Below are positions 27,592 through 36,763 of a stretch of 64,000 nt of DNA, piece by piece. The stretch lies in NCBI RefSeq assembly GCF_014650455.1, contig NZ_BMUZ01000005.1:186001-250000 (forward strand), in the 5' to 3' direction. A program made the position numbers and the translations under genes. Within the stretch, counting starts at the first letter, position 1; each line of letters opens with the position of its first letter. The DNA comes from Streptomyces xanthochromogenes. GTDB lineage: Bacteria; Actinomycetota; Actinomycetes; Streptomycetales; Streptomycetaceae. The notes under the pieces were generated by a model. That model worked only from the letters and a program-made list of their open reading frames with translations. It was not told where the DNA came from and ran no database searches.

Positions 27592-28494
27592 CTACATCTC
27601 CTCGGTGACGTACCGGCGAAGCCAGGCCTTGAAGTCGGGGCCCAGGTCTTCACGTTCGCACGCCAGTCTGACAATGGCTCGGAGATAGTCTCCGCGATCG
27701 CCGGTGTCATAGCGACGGCCCTTGAAGACGACGCCGTGCACCGGGCCGCCGATCGACTCGTCCGCGGCCATCTGCTGGAGTGCGTCGGTCAGCTGGATCT
27801 CGCCGCCGCGGCCGGGCTCGGTGGTGCGCAGCACGTCGAAGACGGCCGGGTCCAGGACGTAGCGGCCGATCACGGCGAGGTTGGAGGGCGCATCCGCGGG
27901 CTCGGGCTTCTCGACGAGCCCGGTGACCCGTACGACGTCGCTCTCGGCGGTGGTTTCCACGGCCGCGCAGCCGTAGAGGTGGATCTGCTCGGGGTCGACC
28001 TCCATGAGCGCGATCACGCTGCCGCCCTCGTGCTCCTGGATCTCCACCATCCGCGAGAGCAACTGGTCGCGGGCGTCGATCAGGTCGTCGCCGAGGAGCA
28101 CCGCGAAGGGCTGGCTGCCCACGTGCGGGGCCGCGCACAGGACCGCGTGGCCGAGGCCCTTGGGGTCGCCCTGGCGCACGTAGTGCATGGTCGCGAGGTC
28201 GCTGGACTCCTGCACCTTGGCGAGCCGGTCGGCGTCACCCTTGCGGGTCAGCGCCGACTCCAGCTCGTAGTTGCGGTCGAAGTGGTCCTCCAGGGGACGC
28301 TTGTTGCGCCCGGTGACCATGAGGACGTCCGACAGGCCCGCCGCCACCGCCTCCTCCACCACGTACTGGATGGCCGGCTTGTCCACCACCGGCAGCATCT
28401 CCTTCGGAGTGGCCTTCGTGGCCGGAAGGAACCGGGTGCCGAGCCCGGCGGCGGGGATGACAGCCTTGGTGATCCGTGGAGGCGACTGAGTCAT
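27592..28494 (-). CDS. galU: UTP--glucose-1-phosphate uridylyltransferase GalU
   Basis: 300-residue nucleotidyltransferase making UDP-glucose for cell-envelope glycans and trehalose. It has the nucleotide-binding GLGTRFLPATKATPKEMLP segment, VDKPAIQYVVEEAV, the VLLGDDLIDA metal-binding aspartates, GLVEKP and IGRYVL. Start ATG at 28494. It leads the minus-strand run galU-glp-(59 bp)-moaC-mog-rimJ and is divergent from the cyclo-ligase gene. Confidence 0.96.
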   Translation of the reverse strand: MTQSPPRITKAVIPAAGLGTRFLPATKATPKEMLPVVDKPAIQYVVEEAVAAGLSDVLMVTGRNKRPLEDHFDRNYELESALTRKGDADRLAKVQESSDLATMHYVRQGDPKGLGHAVLCAAPHVGSQPFAVLLGDDLIDARDQLLSRMVEIQEHEGGSVIALMEVDPEQIHLYGCAAVETTAESDVVRVTGLVEKPEPADAPSNLAVIGRYVLDPAVFDVLRTTEPGRGGEIQLTDALQQMAADESIGGPVHGVVFKGRRYDTGDRGDYLRAIVRLACEREDLGPDFKAWLRRYVTEEM

Positions 28495-28586
28495 GCGGGC
28501 ACCCTATCCGCTGCGTATGTGTGGAAGATTGCCCTCCGGTGAATTCGCTCTCTTTCGCACACATTTGAGGGGTCGGCGCAAGTACG

Positions 28587-29180
28587 GTGAGTGATCACAT
28601 GTCCGAAAAGGCGGTCTTGCGGCGCGGGCTGCTCGACGCCAGGAAGCGGCTGTCCGGCGACGAGCTCCTGACCGCGTCCCGGGCGCTTGCCGACCGCGCC
28701 CTGGCCCTGCCCGAACTCGCCGCCGCCAACACGGTGGCCGCCTACGTCTCGGTGGGCAGCGAGCCCGGCACCCGCGCCCTGGTCGACTCCCTGCACACCC
28801 GGGGCGTCCGCGTACTGCTTCCGGTGCTGCTCCCGGACAACGACCTGGACTGGGCCCCCTACGCCGGCCACGAACACCTGCGGCCGGCCGGGCGCGGGCT
28901 GCTCGAACCGGACGGCGAACGCCTGGGTCCGGACGCCGTGACGGCCGCGGACGCGGTCCTGCTTCCCGGCCTCGCCGTGGACGCGCGCGGCATGCGCCTG
29001 GGCCGGGGCGGCGGCTCCTACGACCGGGTCCTGGCCCGCATCGGGGCGGCGGGCCGCGCGCCGGCCCTGGTGGTGCTTCTGTACGCGAACGAGGTGGTCG
29101 CGCGGGTCCCGGAGGAACCGCACGACCACCCCGTGCAGGCCGTCGTCACCCCCCACGGGGTGACGCGCTTTCCCGCGTGA
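28587..29180 (+). CDS. 5-formyltetrahydrofolate cyclo-ligase
   Basis: Converts 5-formyl-THF to 5,10-methenyl-THF with ATP. The 197-residue product has KAVLRRGLLDARKRL at the N-terminus (substrate-binding basic helix), VLLPGLAVDARGMRLGRGGGSYDR (phosphate-binding GRGGGSYDR motif) and the HDHPVQAVVTP end. Start choice is uncertain: the GTG at 28587 is listed, but the ATG at 28599 gives the more usual N-terminus and neither has a strong ribosome binding site, so a leaderless transcript is possible. Confidence 0.92.
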   Translation: MSDHMSEKAVLRRGLLDARKRLSGDELLTASRALADRALALPELAAANTVAAYVSVGSEPGTRALVDSLHTRGVRVLLPVLLPDNDLDWAPYAGHEHLRPAGRGLLEPDGERLGPDAVTAADAVLLPGLAVDARGMRLGRGGGSYDRVLARIGAAGRAPALVVLLYANEVVARVPEEPHDHPVQAVVTPHGVTRFPA

Positions 29181-29206
29181 GCGCCTGTACTACGGCGTGA
29201 GCTCGG

Positions 29207-31957
29207 CTACGGCGTGAGCTTCAGCGTGTCGACGCTCGAACCGTCGACCGCCCGGCCGGTGAACGACCAGTCGAGCAGCTCGCCCTTGGCCCACTTCTCG
29301 GTCTGGTCCGAGTAGTGCGCGCTGTAGGCGTGGCCCGAGGCGCCGGTGAGATTGATCCACTTGGACTTGTCGAAGTCCTTGAGGTTCACGACCATCCGCA
29401 TCGAGGGCACCCAGGTGACGCCGTAGTCGCCGCTCGCCGCGTTCCAGCCGGTCGCGTCCACCGCGGCCTCGCCGCCGCCCAGGTTCCACGGGCCTCGGTT
29501 GAGCATGTACTGCAGAACGCCCGGGCCCTCCTTGCCGAGGGTCTGGTTCTTCAGCACCATCTGGTGCAGCCGGCCCCACGACCAGGTCGTGGTGTCCTTG
29601 CCGAGCTTGGCGGTCAGCTCCCAGCGGGCGTCCTTCATGGCCCGTGCGAGCAACTGGTCGCGCGTCGCGGTGGCCTTGTCGAGCCGGGTCGCGGGCGCCT
29701 TCCACCAGCTGTTGTTCTGGTCGTTGAAGATCTTGCGCACGACCTCGAACCACCGGTCGCCGCCGTCGGGCTGCGCCGAGTCGCCGTCGCGCTCGCCGCA
29801 TTCCCAGACCTTCTTGTCGGGATCGTCGACCGGTCCGGTGCCGGCCGGCGGCGTCACCAGCAGGCACTCGCCCTTGGGGCGCAGTTCCTTGGGCAGCTTG
29901 TTGCCGAAGGCCAGCTTCAGGACGTTGCGCCACACCGAGTTGAAGTAGGCGGCGGCCGCCGAGTCGTTCTCCTGGGTGTAGTCCCAGCCCTCAAGGAGCT
30001 TCTGCGCCTCGCGCACCGACGGGTCGGACACGTCGATCTTCAGCAGGGCGGGCGTCAGCAGCGCGGCGATCTCGCTGCTGTTGTCCATCTGCATCTTCTG
30101 CATGTCCTCGGTGGAGATCTTCCCGCCGCCCTTGATCTTCGACTCGATGAGGTCATTGATCCGCTGGCTGCGGGCGCCGTAGCCCCAGTCCTTGGTGAGC
30201 AGGTACGGGTACTTCTTCTCGTCGACCACGGCCTGGTTGGCGGTGACGATGAAGCCCCGCTTGGGGTCGTACTCGTAGGGCAGCGCGTCGAAGGGGACGT
30301 ACTTCTTCCACGTGTACTTGGAGTCCCAGCCCGGTACCGGCATGGTGCCGTCCACGCCGTCCGCCCGCACCGGAATCCTGCCGGGCGCCTGGTAGCCGAT
30401 GTGGCCCTTGGTGTCGGCGTAGATCAGGTTCTGCGAGGGGACCTCGAAGTCCTTGGCCGCGGCCCGGAAGGACTTGAAGTCCTTGGCCCTGTTCAGCTCG
30501 AACACCGCGTCCATGGACTTGCCCGGCTCCAGGGCCGTCCACTTCAGGGCGACCGCGTAGCCCGTGCCCCGGTCGGGGGCCGCCGAGTTCACGGGCGCCT
30601 TCTGGCCGACCTTGCCCAGCTCGTCGTCGCGGTCGGAGACGAGCGGGCCGTTGTTGCTCTCGCGGACCGTGATGGTCTTGCCGGCCCCGCCGGCCACCTT
30701 GATGACCTCCTCGCGGGTCGCGAGGGGCTTCTCCTGGTTGTCGTAGAGGTAGTTGGACCCGGAGATCTTCTCCAGGTACAGGTCGGTCACGTCGGCGCCG
30801 AGGTTGGTGAAGCCCCAGGAGACGTCCTGGTTGTGGCCGATGACCACGCCGGGCATGCCGGAGAAGGTGTAGCCCGCCACGTCGTAGTTGCACGTGCTGG
30901 AGACCGTCCGGCAGTGCAGCCCCATCTGGTACCAGAGCGAGGGCATCATCGGCGCGAGGTGCGGGTCGTTGGCGAGCAGCGGCATGCCGGTCGTCGTGTA
31001 CTGGCCCGACACCACCCAGGAGTTGGAGCCGATGCCGCTGCCGCTCGGGCCGAGCAGCGAGGGGATCTTGTCGAGGGTGTCGGACAGCGCGCCGAGCTGG
31101 CTCTGCATGCCCTGCAGCGCGCCCTGCGCGGTGTTCGAGGTGCCGTCGGAGGCGCTCGCGGCCCGGCTCGGGTCGAACTTTCCGGTGGCCTTGCTGTACG
31201 AGCCCTCGTCGACGATGGGACGGTGGGTGGCCGTCGGGTAGGCCGGGTACAGGTCCTTGATCTGCTGCGGGCCGAGCCGGCTCGTCATCAGGGCGCGGTC
31301 GATCTCGTCCTGCATGTTGCCGCGCAGGTCCCAGGCCATCGCCTTGAGCCAGGCCACCGAGTCGACCGGCGACCACTGTTCGGGCTTGTAGTCGTTGGTG
31401 AGGTTGAGGGCCGCGTACTCGACGGAGATGTCCTTGCCGTCCTTGCCCTTGAGATACGCGTTCACCCCCGCCGAGTAGGCCTGGAGGTACTTCTTCGTGG
31501 CGGGCGACAGCTTGGTGTCGTACTCCTGCTGTGCGACCTTGCGCCAGCCGAGCGTGCGCAGGAAGGCGTCGGTGTCGACCTGGCCGCTGCCGAACATCTC
31601 CGAGAGCCGGCCCGAGGTCATGTGCCGGCGGACGTCCATCTCGTAGAACCGGTCCTGCGCCTGGACGAAGCCCTGGGCCATGAACAGGTCGGCGTCGCTG
31701 TCGGCGTAGATCTGCGGGACGCCGTAGTCGTCGCGCTTGACCTCGACCTGGCCGGTGAGGCCGGGGACCTTGAGGGTGCCCGTGGTCTGCGGGAAGGAGG
31801 CGCGCACGGTACTGACTCCCCAGTACGCGCCGTAGGCGACGCCCGCGACCAGCGCCAGCACCAGGACGAGGACGAACAGCCTCAGTCGGCGTCCCCTCTT
31901 CCTGCTCGTCTTGCCGGCCGTCGTACCGGCGGAAGGGGCGGTTGTGGTGGCGGGCAT
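29207..31957 (-). CDS. Penicillin acylase family protein (Ntn hydrolase)
   Basis: 916-residue exported or membrane-anchored amidase precursor. One N-terminal hydrophobic segment (about 26-47) follows a basic patch. The A-chain region holds VEVKRDDYGVPQIYA. The autocatalytic junction is G310/S311-N-S-W, with Ser311 as predicted N-terminal nucleophile. Later landmarks include HNQDVSWGFTNLGADV and a B-chain core. Relatives deacylate beta-lactams, cyclic lipopeptides or acyl-homoserine lactones; the substrate cannot be told. The ATG at 31957 has GAAGGA in front. Confidence 0.9.
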   Translation of the reverse strand: MPATTTAPSAGTTAGKTSRKRGRRLRLFVLVLVLALVAGVAYGAYWGVSTVRASFPQTTGTLKVPGLTGQVEVKRDDYGVPQIYADSDADLFMAQGFVQAQDRFYEMDVRRHMTSGRLSEMFGSGQVDTDAFLRTLGWRKVAQQEYDTKLSPATKKYLQAYSAGVNAYLKGKDGKDISVEYAALNLTNDYKPEQWSPVDSVAWLKAMAWDLRGNMQDEIDRALMTSRLGPQQIKDLYPAYPTATHRPIVDEGSYSKATGKFDPSRAASASDGTSNTAQGALQGMQSQLGALSDTLDKIPSLLGPSGSGIGSNSWVVSGQYTTTGMPLLANDPHLAPMMPSLWYQMGLHCRTVSSTCNYDVAGYTFSGMPGVVIGHNQDVSWGFTNLGADVTDLYLEKISGSNYLYDNQEKPLATREEVIKVAGGAGKTITVRESNNGPLVSDRDDELGKVGQKAPVNSAAPDRGTGYAVALKWTALEPGKSMDAVFELNRAKDFKSFRAAAKDFEVPSQNLIYADTKGHIGYQAPGRIPVRADGVDGTMPVPGWDSKYTWKKYVPFDALPYEYDPKRGFIVTANQAVVDEKKYPYLLTKDWGYGARSQRINDLIESKIKGGGKISTEDMQKMQMDNSSEIAALLTPALLKIDVSDPSVREAQKLLEGWDYTQENDSAAAAYFNSVWRNVLKLAFGNKLPKELRPKGECLLVTPPAGTGPVDDPDKKVWECGERDGDSAQPDGGDRWFEVVRKIFNDQNNSWWKAPATRLDKATATRDQLLARAMKDARWELTAKLGKDTTTWSWGRLHQMVLKNQTLGKEGPGVLQYMLNRGPWNLGGGEAAVDATGWNAASGDYGVTWVPSMRMVVNLKDFDKSKWINLTGASGHAYSAHYSDQTEKWAKGELLDWSFTGRAVDGSSVDTLKLTP

Positions 31958-32240
31958 CGCTGTCCTTCGAGGGGCAGGGTGGTCCAGGAGTGCTGGGAGC
32001 AACCATAGGCGCAGCCGCTGAGAGCCCCTGACGCGGTGTCTGCGTTCACATACGGGGACGGCGTCCGTGGGAGCTTCCGCGTAAAGAAAGCGTCAAAGAT
32101 TAGGTAAGGTAACGAAGTACCTTGGGGTGCCGGAACGTTTCATCCGGTGCGTTCCAGGAGTCCCCGGATGCGCACCAGGCGCTTGGGGATGCACGATTTT
32201 CAGGGGGTGCCTGGCGGCACCTGAGGGGAAGGATCGGCCA

Positions 32241-33836
32241 CTGACTGTCCACCAGCTCAACGAACTCCTGCTCATCTGCTCGCTCGTCCTGCTCATCGCC
32301 GTCGCGGCGGTGCGCATCTCCTCCCGCAGCGGGCTCCCCAGCCTGCTCCTGTATCTCGGCATCGGGATCGCCATCGGGCAGGACGGCATCTTCAACGTCA
32401 CGTTCAACGACGCCGAACTGACGCAGGTGATCGGCTACGCCGCACTCGTGGTGATCCTGGCCGAGGGCGGCCTGGGCACGAAGTGGAAGGAGATCAAACC
32501 GGCGTTGCCGGCGGCCGTGGTGCTGTCGCTCGTCGGCGTCGCGGTGAGCGTGGGCGTCACGGCGGCGGGCGCGCACTATCTGGTGGGCCTGGAGTGGCGG
32601 CAGGCGCTCATCATCGGCGCGGTGGTGTCGTCCACCGATGCCGCGGCGGTCTTCTCCGTCCTGCGCAAGGTGCCGCTGCCCTCGCGCATCACCGGCGTCC
32701 TGGAGGCCGAGTCCGGCTTCAACGACGCCCCCGTGGTGATCCTGGTCGTCGCCTTCTCGACGCCGGGGCCGGTCGACTCCTGGTACATGCTGGTCGGCAA
32801 GATAGCCCTGGAGCTGGCCATCGGCGCCTCCATCGGGCTCGCGGTGGGCTGGCTCGGCTCGTTCGGACTGCGTCACGTGGCGCTGCCCGCCTCCGGCCTC
32901 TATCCGATCGCGGTGATGGCGATCGCCGTGTCCGCCTACGCGGCCGGCGCGATGGCCCACGGCTCCGGATTCCTCGCGGTCTACCTCGCCTCCATGGTGC
33001 TCGGCAACGCCAAGCTGCCGCACTGGCCCGCCACCCGCGGCTTCGCGGACGGGCTCGGCTGGATCGCCCAGATCGGCATGTTCGTCCTGCTCGGCCTCCT
33101 GGTCACCCCGCACAACCTGGCCGCCGACTTCTGGCCGGCCGTGATCATCGGCCTGGTCCTGACCATGGTGGCGCGGCCGCTGGAAGTACTGCTGAGCCTG
33201 CTGCCGTTCCGCATGCCGTGGCAGGAGAAGGCCCTGATGTCCTGGGCGGGCCTGCGCGGCGCCGTGCCCATCATCCTCGCCACCATCCCCATGGTCTCCG
33301 GGGTCGACGGCAGCGAGAAGGTCTTCAACATCGTCTTCATCCTGGTCGTCGTCTACACCCTGATCCAGGGCCCGACGCTGCCGTGGCTGGCCCGCAAGCT
33401 CCAGCTCTCGGACTCCGACGAGGCCGCCGACCTCGGCGTCGAATCGGCCCCCCTGGAGCGGCTGCGCGGCCACCTGCTGTCCGTGGCGATCCCGCCGAAG
33501 TCACGGATGCACGGCGTCGAGGTGCACGAGCTGCGGCTGCCGCCCGGCGCCGCCGTCACCCTGGTCGTGCGGGACGGCAAGAGCTTCGTACCGGGGCCCA
33601 CCACGGTGCTGCGCCAGGGCGACGAGCTCCTGGTCGTCGCCACCGACCCGGTACGGGACGCGGCCGAGTCCCGGCTGCGCGCGGTCGGCCAGGGCGGCAA
33701 GCTCGCGGGCTGGCTGGGCACCGGTGGCACGGAGGAGCCCGCCAGGAGCACGAGCAGGAGCGCGACCAAGAACGCGACCAAGAACACGGGCGGGGGCACG
33801 GGCAAGAACACGAAGCCCGGAAGAACGGCACATTAA
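32241..33836 (+). CDS. Potassium/proton antiporter (CPA1, NhaP2/CvrA type)
   Basis: 531-residue antiporter: about twelve transmembrane segments (residues 5-395) with the CPA motifs GVLEAESGFNDAPVVIL (two acidic residues of the ion site) and SWAGLRGAVPI, then a TrkA_C regulatory domain (about 410-490) and a Lys/Thr/Ser-rich tail. Homologues begin TVHQLNELLL, which here is preceded by CTG at 32241 with GAAGG at 8 nt, so I infer a rare CTG start. The only canonical in-frame upstream start is the ATG at 32127, which would add an improbable Cys-rich 38-residue extension. Confidence 0.88.
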   Translation: MTVHQLNELLLICSLVLLIAVAAVRISSRSGLPSLLLYLGIGIAIGQDGIFNVTFNDAELTQVIGYAALVVILAEGGLGTKWKEIKPALPAAVVLSLVGVAVSVGVTAAGAHYLVGLEWRQALIIGAVVSSTDAAAVFSVLRKVPLPSRITGVLEAESGFNDAPVVILVVAFSTPGPVDSWYMLVGKIALELAIGASIGLAVGWLGSFGLRHVALPASGLYPIAVMAIAVSAYAAGAMAHGSGFLAVYLASMVLGNAKLPHWPATRGFADGLGWIAQIGMFVLLGLLVTPHNLAADFWPAVIIGLVLTMVARPLEVLLSLLPFRMPWQEKALMSWAGLRGAVPIILATIPMVSGVDGSEKVFNIVFILVVVYTLIQGPTLPWLARKLQLSDSDEAADLGVESAPLERLRGHLLSVAIPPKSRMHGVEVHELRLPPGAAVTLVVRDGKSFVPGPTTVLRQGDELLVVATDPVRDAAESRLRAVGQGGKLAGWLGTGGTEEPARSTSRSATKNATKNTGGGTGKNTKPGRTAH

Positions 33837-33890
33837 GGCGCGTTGTGCGCTGTTAAGCCGCATGTCGGCCGCATAAACACAGGCCGAAAG

Positions 33891-33928
33891 TTGGCACTCC
33901 GTGCGGAATCGTAGGCACGGAGTGCCAA
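33891..33928. repeat. Perfect 14-bp inverted repeat upstream of the MFS gene
   Basis: TTGGCACTCCGTGC and GCACGGAGTGCCAA are perfect arms separated by 10 nt, 54 nt after the antiporter stop and just before a TATCAT -10-like hexamer (33936-33941). The outer arms contain the HrcA half-site sequences GGCACTC and GAGTGCC, but with 20 nt between them instead of 9. It could be the antiporter terminator, an operator for the MFS gene, or both. The remaining 200 bp of this gap show nothing I can name. Confidence 0.65.
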
Positions 33929-34129
33929 GACTCTGTATCATGAAGGCACACCACTGATCGACCAACTCTGCCTGACGCAGAGCTGGCGCGACCGTATGGC
34001 GGTCGGGGGCTCCCCGCAGCACCCCCGGCATCTACCGCAGTTCCGCGCAAGAGGACAGCTCTCGGCAACGCCCGCACCCACAGATCTGTGCATGGGGCGC
34101 GCTACCAGGCGGCAGAAAGGCAAGGGGCC

Positions 34130-35401
34130 GTGGCATCCACGGTCACTTCTGACAAGCGGCCCGGTTACGGCCAGCTGCTGCGCACACCCGGCGCACTGTC
34201 CTTCCTCCTGCCCGGCTTCGCCGCCCGGCAGCCCTTCGCGATGCTCACCATCGGCATCCTGCTCCTGGTCCAGCACACGACCGGCTCCTACGGCGGCGCC
34301 GGTGCGGTGGCCGCCTTCACGGGCGTGTCCATGGCGCTGTTCGCCCCGCAGAGCGGCAAGCTCGCCGACCGCTTCGGCCAGCGCGCCGTCCTGGTGCCCG
34401 GCGTTCTGGTCCACGCGGCCTCGGTGTCCACGCTGACCACGCTCGCCCTGGCGGGCGCGCCCCTGTGGGCGCTGTTCATCGCCGCCGTGCCCACCGGCGC
34501 CTCGGTCCCGCAGGTCGGGCCCATGGTGCGGGCCCGCTGGGCCAGCAAGCTCGACGGCTCGCCCCTGATGGCGACCGCCGCCGCCTTCGAGTCCGTGACC
34601 GACGAGTTCACCTTCGTCATCGGCCCGGTCCTCGCCACCGCCCTGTGCACCGGCGTGCACCCGGCGGCCGGCCTGATCGCCGAGGCCTCGCTCACCCTGA
34701 TCGGCGGCCTGCTGTTCGCGGCCCAACGCGCCACCCAGCCGCCGGTGCGCAGCGCCGCGGAGCTGGAGCAGGCCGAGCACACCTCCGCGCTGTCCATCCC
34801 GGGCGTACGCGTCCTGGCGATGGCCTTCCTCGGCATCGGCGCGGTCTTCGGCGGCATGCAGGTCTCGCTCACCGCGTTCGCCGAGGAGATCGGCAACCCG
34901 GGCATCAACGGCGTCCTCTACGGCATCTTCGCGGCCGGCAACATGCTGGCCGGCATCGCCTGCGGCGCCATCGCCTGGAAGTCCGCTCCCCGCACCCGGC
35001 TGATCGCCGGTTACGCGGCGCTGACGCTGGCGGCCTCCGGCCTGTGGGCGGCGCACTCCGCGCTGCTGCTCGGCGGCCTGGGCCTGATCGTCGGCCTGTG
35101 CATCGCACCGGCCCTGATCACCGGCTACACGCTGGTCGAGTCGCTGGTCCCGTCGACCTCGCGCACCGAGGCGTTCACCTGGCTGACCGGCGCGGTCGCG
35201 CTCGGCCAGGCCGCCGCCGTCACGGTGGCCGGCCGGCTGACCGACGCCCACGGCTCGACGGCCGGTTTCCTGGTGCCGATGGCAGGCACCGCGCTGGCCC
35301 TGGTCACGCTCCTCGCGCTCCGTTCGCGGCTCACTCCGCGCCCGGCTGCACGTACCGTGGCGCGTGGCGTCGGTCACCGTGTTCCCGTCACGGTGGACTG
35401 A
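34130..35401 (+). CDS. MFS transporter
   Basis: 423-residue major facilitator with about twelve hydrophobic segments and the loop-2/3 motif in the form GKLADRFGQRAVLVPG. A conserved acidic stretch AAFESVTDEFTFVIGPVLAT in helix 5 is the sort seen in sugar-efflux/drug MFS of Actinobacteria. I start at the GTG at 34130 with AAGG/GGGG upstream; the earlier in-frame ATG at 34088 has no ribosome binding site. It precedes the CIRCE-fmdB unit by 68 bp. Substrate unknown. Confidence 0.88.
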   Translation: MASTVTSDKRPGYGQLLRTPGALSFLLPGFAARQPFAMLTIGILLLVQHTTGSYGGAGAVAAFTGVSMALFAPQSGKLADRFGQRAVLVPGVLVHAASVSTLTTLALAGAPLWALFIAAVPTGASVPQVGPMVRARWASKLDGSPLMATAAAFESVTDEFTFVIGPVLATALCTGVHPAAGLIAEASLTLIGGLLFAAQRATQPPVRSAAELEQAEHTSALSIPGVRVLAMAFLGIGAVFGGMQVSLTAFAEEIGNPGINGVLYGIFAAGNMLAGIACGAIAWKSAPRTRLIAGYAALTLAASGLWAAHSALLLGGLGLIVGLCIAPALITGYTLVESLVPSTSRTEAFTWLTGAVALGQAAAVTVAGRLTDAHGSTAGFLVPMAGTALALVTLLALRSRLTPRPAARTVARGVGHRVPVTVD

Positions 35402-35431
35402 TCCCGGGGAATACGTCACTATGGACCGTCG

Positions 35432-35458
35432 TTAGCACTCATCGAGTGAGAGTGCCAG
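35432..35458 (+). promoter_or_regulatory. CIRCE element (HrcA operator) of the FmdB-family gene
   Basis: TTAGCACTC-N9-GAGTGCCAG matches the CIRCE consensus TTAGCACTC-N9-GAGTGCTAA with the correct 9-nt spacer and all core GCACTC/GAGTGC bases; only the last outer bases differ. It ends 11 nt before the GTG of the zinc-ribbon gene and overlaps the start of its leader. Confidence 0.85.
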
Positions 35459-35469
35459 GAGGAAGACAA

Positions 35470-35784
35470 GTGCCGACCTACCAGTATCAGTGCACCGAGT
35501 GCGGCGAGGGCCTCGAGGCGGTGCAGAAGTTCACCGATGACGCCCTGACCGTGTGCCCGAACTGCGAAGGACGCCTGAAGAAGGTGTTCTCGGCGGTCGG
35601 CATCGTCTTCAAGGGCTCCGGCTTCTACCGCAACGACAGCCGCGGCGCGTCGTCGAGCAGCTCGCCCGCGTCGTCCTCGGCCTCGAAGACCTCGACGTCG
35701 TCCGGCTCGGACGCCAAGCCCGCCGCCTCCTCGTCGTCGTCGAGCTCCGGCTCGTCCTCGTCGAGCGCCAGCCCGGCCGCCTGA
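35470..35784 (+). CDS. FmdB family zinc-ribbon protein with Ser-rich tail
   Basis: 104-residue protein. Residues 1-60 form the FmdB/CxxC zinc ribbon: PTYQYQCTECG, TVCPNCEGRLKKVFSAVGIVFKGSGFY. The last 45 residues are almost only Ser, Ala, Lys, Thr and Pro. The GTG at 35470 has AGGAGG at 7 nt. A CIRCE element immediately upstream predicts control by the heat-shock repressor HrcA. The family's molecular role is not established. A T-rich terminator follows, so it is probably monocistronic. Confidence 0.9.
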   Translation: MPTYQYQCTECGEGLEAVQKFTDDALTVCPNCEGRLKKVFSAVGIVFKGSGFYRNDSRGASSSSSPASSSASKTSTSSGSDAKPAASSSSSSSGSSSSSASPAA

Positions 35785-35797
35785 CCCAGCCTTCATT

Positions 35798-35836
35798 CGG
35801 GAACCCCCGCCGTACCACGGCGGGGGTTCCCGCGTT
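35798..35836 (+). terminator. Intrinsic terminator after fmdB-family gene
   Basis: CGGGAACCCCCGCCG pairs with CGGCGGGGGTTCCCG (15 bp, loop TACCA) and is followed by CGTTTTCG. It ends 26 nt before the next start. Confidence 0.88.
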
Positions 35837-35861
35837 TTCGCCCCCGGTTAGTGTGACCGCC

Positions 35862-36695
35862 ATGGTTAACGCAGAGATCGGCGTCATCGGCGGCTCGGGG
35901 TTCTACTCGTTCCTGGAGGACGTCACCGAGGTCCAGGTCGACACTCCCTACGGCTCCCCCAGCGACTCGCTCTTCCTCGGCGAGGTCGCCGGCCGGCGCG
36001 TGGCCTTCCTGCCCCGCCACGGCCGCGGCCACCACCTGCCCCCGCACCGCATCAACTACCGCGCCAACCTGTGGGCGCTGCGCTCGGTCGGAGTGCGCCA
36101 GGTGCTCGGCCCGTGCGCCGTCGGCGGCCTGCGCCCCGAGTACGGGCCGGGCACGCTGCTCGTGCCGGACCAGCTGGTGGACCGCACGAAGGCACGCGTA
36201 CAGACCTTCTTCGACGGGCTGCCGCTGCCGGACGGCACGGTCCCCAACGTCGTGCACACCACGTTCGCCGACCCGTACTGCCCCAGTGGCCGCAAGGCCG
36301 CGCTGGCCGCCGCGGACGGCCGGGGCTGGCAGGCCGTGGACGGCGGCACCATGGTCGTCATCGAGGGACCTCGCTTCTCGACCCGCGCCGAGTCCCGGTG
36401 GCATGCGGCGAGTGGCTGGTCGGTGGTCGGCATGACCGGGCACCCGGAGGCCGTGCTCGCCCGCGAACTCGGGCTCTGCTACACCTCGTTGAGCCTGGTC
36501 ACCGACCTGGACGCGGGCGCCGAGACCGGGGAGGGCGTCTCGCACACCGAGGTCCTGAAGGTGTTCGGCGAGAACGTGGCCCGCCTGCGCGAGGTGCTCT
36601 TCGACGTGGTCGGCGCCCTTCCGGCCACCGAGGACCGCGACTGCCTGTGCACCCACGCGCACGACGGCTGGGAGCTCGGCATCGAACTGCCGTGA
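35862..36695 (+). CDS. mtnP: S-methyl-5'-thioadenosine phosphorylase
   Basis: 277-residue nucleoside phosphorylase of the MTAP/PNP-II type, which splits methylthioadenosine for methionine salvage. Motifs: IGVIGGSGFYSF, FLPRHGRGHHLPPHRINYRAN (phosphate site), GPCAVGGLRPEYGPGTLLVPDQ, EGPRFSTRAES and GMTGHPEAVLARELGLCY. The ATG at 35862 gives the family N-terminus. The relaxed 6-oxopurine/MTA specificity of some actinobacterial members means the exact base is not certain. Confidence 0.92.
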   Translation: MVNAEIGVIGGSGFYSFLEDVTEVQVDTPYGSPSDSLFLGEVAGRRVAFLPRHGRGHHLPPHRINYRANLWALRSVGVRQVLGPCAVGGLRPEYGPGTLLVPDQLVDRTKARVQTFFDGLPLPDGTVPNVVHTTFADPYCPSGRKAALAAADGRGWQAVDGGTMVVIEGPRFSTRAESRWHAASGWSVVGMTGHPEAVLARELGLCYTSLSLVTDLDAGAETGEGVSHTEVLKVFGENVARLREVLFDVVGALPATEDRDCLCTHAHDGWELGIELP

Positions 36696-36763
36696 GGGGC
36701 GGCTGCCGTGAGGGGCGGCTGCCGAGGGGGCGGGGCGGGGCGTTGGACGCCGGGGCGAGTCGG

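Noticed and set aside
32100..32118. DmdR1/IdeR iron box upstream of the antiporter
   Set aside because: TTAGGTAAGG fits the left half of the consensus, but the right half matches at essentially no position.
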